Assembly (NCBI GenBank): GCA_963835705.1
Contig: CAWIGR010000010.1
Span: 62,001 to 126,000 of the forward strand
Direction of reading: 5' to 3'
DNA: 64,000 nucleotides
Origin: JACVRW01 sp963835705
GTDB lineage: Bacteria; Actinomycetota; Thermoleophilia; Solirubrobacterales; Thermoleophilaceae
Shown here: in pieces, positions 60,861-64,000 of the stretch
How positions within the stretch are numbered: the stretch's first letter is position 1
Layout of the letters: each line of letters opens with the position of its first letter
The notes under the pieces: generated by a model
The model's database searches: none
What the model saw: only the letters and a program-made list of their open reading frames with translations
Told to the model about the DNA's origin: nothing
Made by a program: the position numbers and the translations under genes

Positions 60861-61765
60861 CGAGCGCAGCTCACGCGCCCGCCGGACATGCCCTCGGCGA
60901 GGGCGTCGGCGTTGGCGCGCATGGCGGCGAGGTAGGTTTCGGCGCCCGACCCCTCGCCGCCGAGGCTGTCGGTCCAGAGCTCGCGGCCCACCTCGGCGCC
61001 TGACTCGCGCGAGATCGCCCGTTCGAGGCGCTGCGACACGCCGGCCTCCGGGAAGATGGCCGCCACCCCCTCGTCCTCGATCTGCTCGACGAGCGCGTCC
61101 ACGTCCTGCGCCGACGGCTGGGCCTGTGTCGACAGCGAGGGGATCACAGAGCCGATCACGTCCACGTCGTAGCGCCGGGCGAAGTAGCCGAGCGAATCGT
61201 GGGTGGTCACGAGCTTGCGCCGCTCGGGCGGGATCCGGTCCATGCAACGCTCGATTTCGTCATCGAGCGCGCGCAGCTCACTGATGTACCCGCCCGCCCC
61301 CCGCTCGTACGCGCGGCGGCGGCCCGGATCCGCCTCGGCCAGCGCGGCGCGGATCGCCTCCACAGCGAGGATCGCGTTGCGCGGGTCCTGCCACCAGTGG
61401 GGGTCGTCGCCGATCGCCCTGACCGAGTCGAGCAGAGTGAGCTCCGCGGCGTCGGCGCCGGCGCTCTCGATCAGGTCGTCGAGCCATTCGTCCAGGTCGC
61501 CGCCCGACTTGACGACCAGCTCGGCCTCGGCGAGGGCAACGGCGTCGCTGGGCCTGGGCTCGTGGCCGTGCGGGTCCGCGTCGGCCGGGACCAGCGTCTC
61601 GAGCTGGACGCGCTGCCCGCCCACGTTGCGCACGAGGTCGCCGACGATCGTGGTCGTGGCGACGGCCTCTACCTCGCCGGTCCCCGTTCCATCCTGGCCG
61701 TCGGAGTCGCCGCAGCCTGTTGCGGCGAACGGCAGGAGGAGCAGGAGGAGCGCGAGGGACCGCAT
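60857..61765 (-). CDS. znuA: Zinc-type metal ABC transporter binding lipoprotein (ZnuA-like)
   Basis: 302 residues, cluster A-I metal-binding protein. Lipobox Cys in PFAATGCGDS. Ligands: His in DADPHGHEPRPSD, His in DDPHWWQDPRNAIL, His in THDSLGYFARRYDVDVIG, and an acidic residue in AIFPEAGVSQ. It lacks the long His-rich loop of classical ZnuA. Captures zinc (or manganese) outside the membrane. No permease or ATPase genes in the window. Divergent from a TauE-type gene with a Zur operator between them. Confidence 0.87.
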   Translation of the reverse strand: MRSLALLLLLLPFAATGCGDSDGQDGTGTGEVEAVATTTIVGDLVRNVGGQRVQLETLVPADADPHGHEPRPSDAVALAEAELVVKSGGDLDEWLDDLIESAGADAAELTLLDSVRAIGDDPHWWQDPRNAILAVEAIRAALAEADPGRRRAYERGAGGYISELRALDDEIERCMDRIPPERRKLVTTHDSLGYFARRYDVDVIGSVIPSLSTQAQPSAQDVDALVEQIEDEGVAAIFPEAGVSQRLERAISRESGAEVGRELWTDSLGGEGSGAETYLAAMRANADALAEGMSGGRVSCAR

Positions 61766-61788
61766 GGACCGGCCGCAGGATACTGAAG

Positions 61789-61803
61789 TGAGAATGATTC
61801 TCA
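61789..61803. promoter_or_regulatory. Zur/Fur-type operator between znuA and the TauE gene
   Basis: TGAGAATGATTCTCA, a perfect 7-1-7 palindrome matching the actinobacterial Zur box shape, 24 bp upstream of the lipoprotein start and 53 bp upstream of the TauE start. It fits repression of both divergent genes by the Zur-type regulator encoded next door. Confidence 0.75.
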
Positions 61804-61855
61804 GTCAGGCCCGGCGCGCCGTTCACAACTGCCGACCCGGGCAAACTGCGCGCCC

Positions 61856-62638
61856 GTGGACGCGCTCGAGCTGACCCTCTTCTGCATCTGGTGCTTCGCG
61901 GTGGCCGTGGCGGGCGGCGCGGTGGGGCTGGTGCTGGGCAACATCCGGCTGCCCGCCGTGCTGCTGGTGGCCTCCTCCCCGGCCGCCGGCGCCGGCGCGA
62001 ACATCGGCATCTCGGGCATAGCGGCGTTCGCCGCCGCGGCGGCGCACATCCGCGCCGGGCGGATCAACTGGCGCCTGTTCGCCTGGATGGCTCCGCCCTC
62101 GATGGCGGGAGCGGTCGCAGGTGGCCTCGTTTCGGGAGCGATCCCCGACACCGCGCTGCTGATCGTGATCGGGGTGACGCTCCTCTACTTCGGCGTCGAT
62201 CTTCTACGGAAGGAGGGGCGGCGCGACGGCACGGGCCAGGAGCGGCCCGCGGGAGAATCGCGGCGCGCGCCGGACGACGATCTCGACCTCCGCGCGGCCG
62301 TGGTCTCTGGAGCCCTGATCGGACTGCTCGGCGGCCTCGTCGGCCTCATCCTCGGCGCCCTGCGGATGCCGGCGCTGCTGCGCTGGGTGGGCGAGCTGCC
62401 TCACCGCGCGGTGGGCACGAACCTCGCGGTGGGGTTCTGGGTGGGCGTGGCCGGAGTGGCGGGGCACCTGCCCGGCGGGGTCGACTGGACCGCCCTCGGC
62501 GCCGGCGGCGTGGCGTCGGTGCCGGGAGCGCTGCTGGGCGCGCGGCTTACCGGCCGGATGAGCGAGCGGCAGCTGCTGCGGGCGATCGGCGCAGTGCTCG
62601 TAGTCGCTGGAGCGGCGACACTCGTTCAGGCGCCGTAG
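61856..62638 (+). CDS. TauE/SafE family permease (sulfite exporter-like)
   Basis: 260 residues, GTG 61856, about eight helices in two similar halves: AVAGGAVGLVLGNIRLPAVLLVASSPAAGAGANIGISGIAAFAAA and RAAVVSGALIGLLGGLVGLILGALRMP and LPHRAVGTNLAVGFWVGVAG. TauE/SafE proteins export small anions (sulfite, sulfonates, thiosulfate) or act in metal/sulfur uptake; some are under zinc control. The shared operator with znuA suggests a link to metal homeostasis. Its 3' end overlaps a short opposite gene. Confidence 0.85.
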   Translation: MDALELTLFCIWCFAVAVAGGAVGLVLGNIRLPAVLLVASSPAAGAGANIGISGIAAFAAAAAHIRAGRINWRLFAWMAPPSMAGAVAGGLVSGAIPDTALLIVIGVTLLYFGVDLLRKEGRRDGTGQERPAGESRRAPDDDLDLRAAVVSGALIGLLGGLVGLILGALRMPALLRWVGELPHRAVGTNLAVGFWVGVAGVAGHLPGGVDWTALGAGGVASVPGALLGARLTGRMSERQLLRAIGAVLVVAGAATLVQAP

Positions 62639-62759
62639 TGGCGGCGATGGCGAGCGCCCGGCGGTACTCGGTGATCGACCAGCGGTCCGGGATGTCACAT
62701 TCGACCGGCGACAGGCCCTGCTCTCGAACCCGTTCCGCCATGCCACCATCGCTGAGCAT
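62547..62759 (-). CDS. Small hypothetical protein (70 aa)
   Basis: ATG 62759 with GGAGGAG just upstream, so translation is well supported. The peptide begins MLSDGGMAERVREQGLSPVE, continues CDIPDRWSITEYRRALA, and becomes Arg/Ala-rich. No family recognised. It overlaps the end of the TauE gene by 92 bp on the opposite strand. Confidence 0.5.
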   Translation of the reverse strand: MLSDGGMAERVREQGLSPVECDIPDRWSITEYRRALAIAATTAPERVSPLQRLRALRRSPAAAAARSSGR

Positions 62760-62832
62760 CCTGCTCCTCCGTTTCGTCCCCTTGCCCGGCTACATAGCTG
62801 TACCCATCCCGGGCTAAGGCGAACCTCCCCTT

Positions 62833-63003
62833 CTAGCTGTCGCTCGCCTCGTAGGCCCTGGCCGACACGAGCTCCCGCACCTGCTCGTCGGTGAGCTGCA
62901 TGTCGGGGTGGTCCTGCTCGACGTGCGCGCGCGTCGCCTTGAAGAGGTCTTCGTCGTTGCCGGCCTGGAGCGTCTGGCCGCAATCGCAGTCGATCACCCT
63001 CAT
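62833..63003 (-). CDS. DUF1059 family small protein
   Basis: 56 residues, ATG 63003 with TACCTT 6 nt upstream. It begins MRVIDCDCGQTLQAGNDEDL and continues FKATRAHVEQDHPDMQLTDE, the DUF1059 pattern with a Cys pair and a His pair (HVEQDH) likely to bind zinc. Widespread in actinobacteria; function unknown. Divergent from the secreted nucleotidase gene. Confidence 0.85.
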   Translation of the reverse strand: MRVIDCDCGQTLQAGNDEDLFKATRAHVEQDHPDMQLTDEQVRELVSARAYEASDS

Positions 63004-63009
63004 GGATCG

Positions 63010-63015
63010 AAGGTA
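63010..63015 (-). promoter_or_regulatory. -10 box of leaderless DUF1059 gene (TACCTT)
   Basis: TACCTT on the minus strand with 6 nt to ATG 63003. Confidence 0.55.
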
Positions 63016-63078
63016 CCCCTTCACAGCCCGTTCACGCAATGTCCATGAGTCGGTGACAAAACCCCTGCAAATCCCCCC

Positions 63079-63084
63079 TACCTT
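63079..63084 (+). promoter_or_regulatory. -10 box of leaderless nucleotidase gene (TACCTT)
   Basis: TACCTT with 6 nt to ATG 63091. Confidence 0.55.
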
Positions 63085-63090
63085 GCGGCC

Positions 63091-64000
63091 ATGCCACTGG
63101 CCGAGCGCCGCCACCTGCTCCCCGGAGCGGCCGCCTTCGCGGCCGCTCTTCTCGTAGCGCTGCTCGGCCTGGACGCGGACGCCGAGGCGCCCACCGCAAA
63201 GAAGCGCGAGCGGTTCGTGGAGCTGCAGCTGCTCGGCGTGAACGACCTCCACGGCCACCTCGAGCCGCCCGAGCCGGGACTCGGCGGCGCGGCGTGGCTG
63301 GGCGCCTGGCTCGACCGCGCCGCCGCCTCGCACCCCGGCCGCACCATCCGCGTGCACGCGGGCGACATGATTGGCGCCTCGCCGCTCGTCTCCAGCCACT
63401 TCCAGGACGAGCCGACGATCGAGGCAACGAACCGGATGGAGCTCGACGTCGGCACGCTCGGCAACCACGAATTCGACGAGGGCGGCCCCGAGGCGCTGCG
63501 CCTCGTGCAGCGGGCGCGATACCCCTACATCGCCGCCAACACGGTCACGCGCGCCGGGGGCGAGCTGATCCTGCCGCCCTACGAGGTCGTCGAGCGGGAC
63601 GGCGTGAAGGTCGGCTTCATCGGCGTCACGACGATCGACACGCCCTCGTTCCTGCTGTCCGAGTTCGCGCGCGAGTATCGCTGGCTCGACCTCTCCGATT
63701 CGGTCAACCGCTGGGTGCCGGAGCTGCGCGGCCAGGGGGTCGAGGCCATCGTGGTGCTGGCGCACGCCGGGGCCTTCCACAGGGGCCCCGAGGCGGCGGC
63801 CGGCGAGATCGTCGATGAGGCCCGCGAGATGGACGACGCCGTCGACGCCATCGTGGCCGGTCACACCCACTCGCGGCTCAACGTCGAGGTGGACGGCAAG
63901 GTGGTGGTCGAGGCGTTCTCCTACGGCGTGGCATTCGACCGCGTGCGCATGACCGTCGACCGCCGCAGCGGGGACGTGGTCGAGGCGGCGGGCAGGGTCC
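63091..64000 (+). CDS. Secreted 5'-nucleotidase/UshA-type metallophosphatase, 3' end outside window
   Basis: 303 residues in the window. Signal peptide (PGAAAFAAALLVALLGLDADA) then the metallophosphoesterase domain: GVNDLHGHLEP (metal Asp and His near 52-54), HAGDMIGASPL, LGTLGNHEFDEGG (GNHE near residue 125), VVLAHAG and VAGHTHSRL. The 5'-nucleotidase C-terminal domain lies beyond the edge. Hydrolyses nucleotides or cyclic phosphodiesters outside the cell, scavenging phosphate and nucleosides. Start ATG 63091 is supported by a leaderless -10 box. Confidence 0.92.
   Translation, partial: MPLAERRHLLPGAAAFAAALLVALLGLDADAEAPTAKKRERFVELQLLGVNDLHGHLEPPEPGLGGAAWLGAWLDRAAASHPGRTIRVHAGDMIGASPLVSSHFQDEPTIEATNRMELDVGTLGNHEFDEGGPEALRLVQRARYPYIAANTVTRAGGELILPPYEVVERDGVKVGFIGVTTIDTPSFLLSEFAREYRWLDLSDSVNRWVPELRGQGVEAIVVLAHAGAFHRGPEAAAGEIVDEAREMDDAVDAIVAGHTHSRLNVEVDGKVVVEAFSYGVAFDRVRMTVDRRSGDVVEAAGRV

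Overview
The window is about 70% G+C, gene-dense, rich in GTG/TTG starts and in 4-nt start/stop overlaps. The gene set (tandem Ku, Flp/tad pilus genes, an Rpf-like transglycosylase behind a c-di-AMP riboswitch, an Lon protease, a cyclic 2,3-diphosphoglycerate pathway, a Rho paralogue) fits a high-GC actinobacterium, most plausibly of the Thermoleophilia/Solirubrobacterales type. That placement is inference; no rRNA is present. Many genes carry a TANNNT -10 box only 6-8 nt before the start codon, so leaderless transcription appears common.

Layout. 1-3.9 kb: end of a CpaF ATPase, GFA, cupin and GST-like small genes, then two Ku genes. 3.9-11.4 kb: a near mirror-symmetric signalling locus (receiver, sensor kinase, two DctP-type binding lipoproteins on the opposite strand, sensor kinase, LuxR-type regulator) that is riddled with single-base frameshifts, nearly all insertions, and so probably contains uncorrected sequence. 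11.4-17.4 kb: PLP dehydratase, PepF, methyltransferase, M20 peptidase, MFS. 17.4-23 kb: Rpf-like protein, SDR, protease-inhibitor-like lipoprotein, Lon, OsmC, RpiA. 23-25.5 kb: an operon of response regulator, histidine kinase and CpaB. 26-32.7 kb: one long minus-strand operon glpD-folP-phosphoesterase-cDPG synthetase-2-phosphoglycerate kinase-Rho paralogue, joined by overlaps. 32.7-36.3 kb: nitroreductase, SDR, DHA2 MFS, PPOX flavoprotein.

36.3-43.9 kb is the most interesting region. A cobalamin riboswitch precedes six overlapping minus-strand genes: three secreted DUF4430-type proteins (the fold of the C-terminal domain of intrinsic factor/transcobalamin), EcfT, a double-cassette EcfA, and an S-component-like membrane domain fused to an alpha/alpha-toroid (the fold of the N-terminal domain of the same vertebrate B12 carriers). 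I read this as an ECF vitamin B12 importer with a split transcobalamin-like capture module.

44-50.8 kb starts at tRNA-Glu and is loosely packed, with decayed FtsX and EamA genes, UspA, a NodB deacetylase, SnoaL-like proteins and sparse non-coding stretches. 50-54.9 kb holds a frameshifted TetR gene and membrane proteins (HTTM, a toroid fusion). 55-60.4 kb: YnfA, fatty-acid hydroxylase, a CmtR/CDF metal pair, tRNA-Leu, a LAGLIDADG/HTH gene with a consensus SOS box on its start codon, two superoxide dismutases and an internally deleted haloalkane dehalogenase. 60.4-64 kb: a Fur/Zur regulator, zinc-binding lipoprotein and TauE permease around a perfect Zur-type operator, small proteins, and the start of a secreted 5'-nucleotidase.
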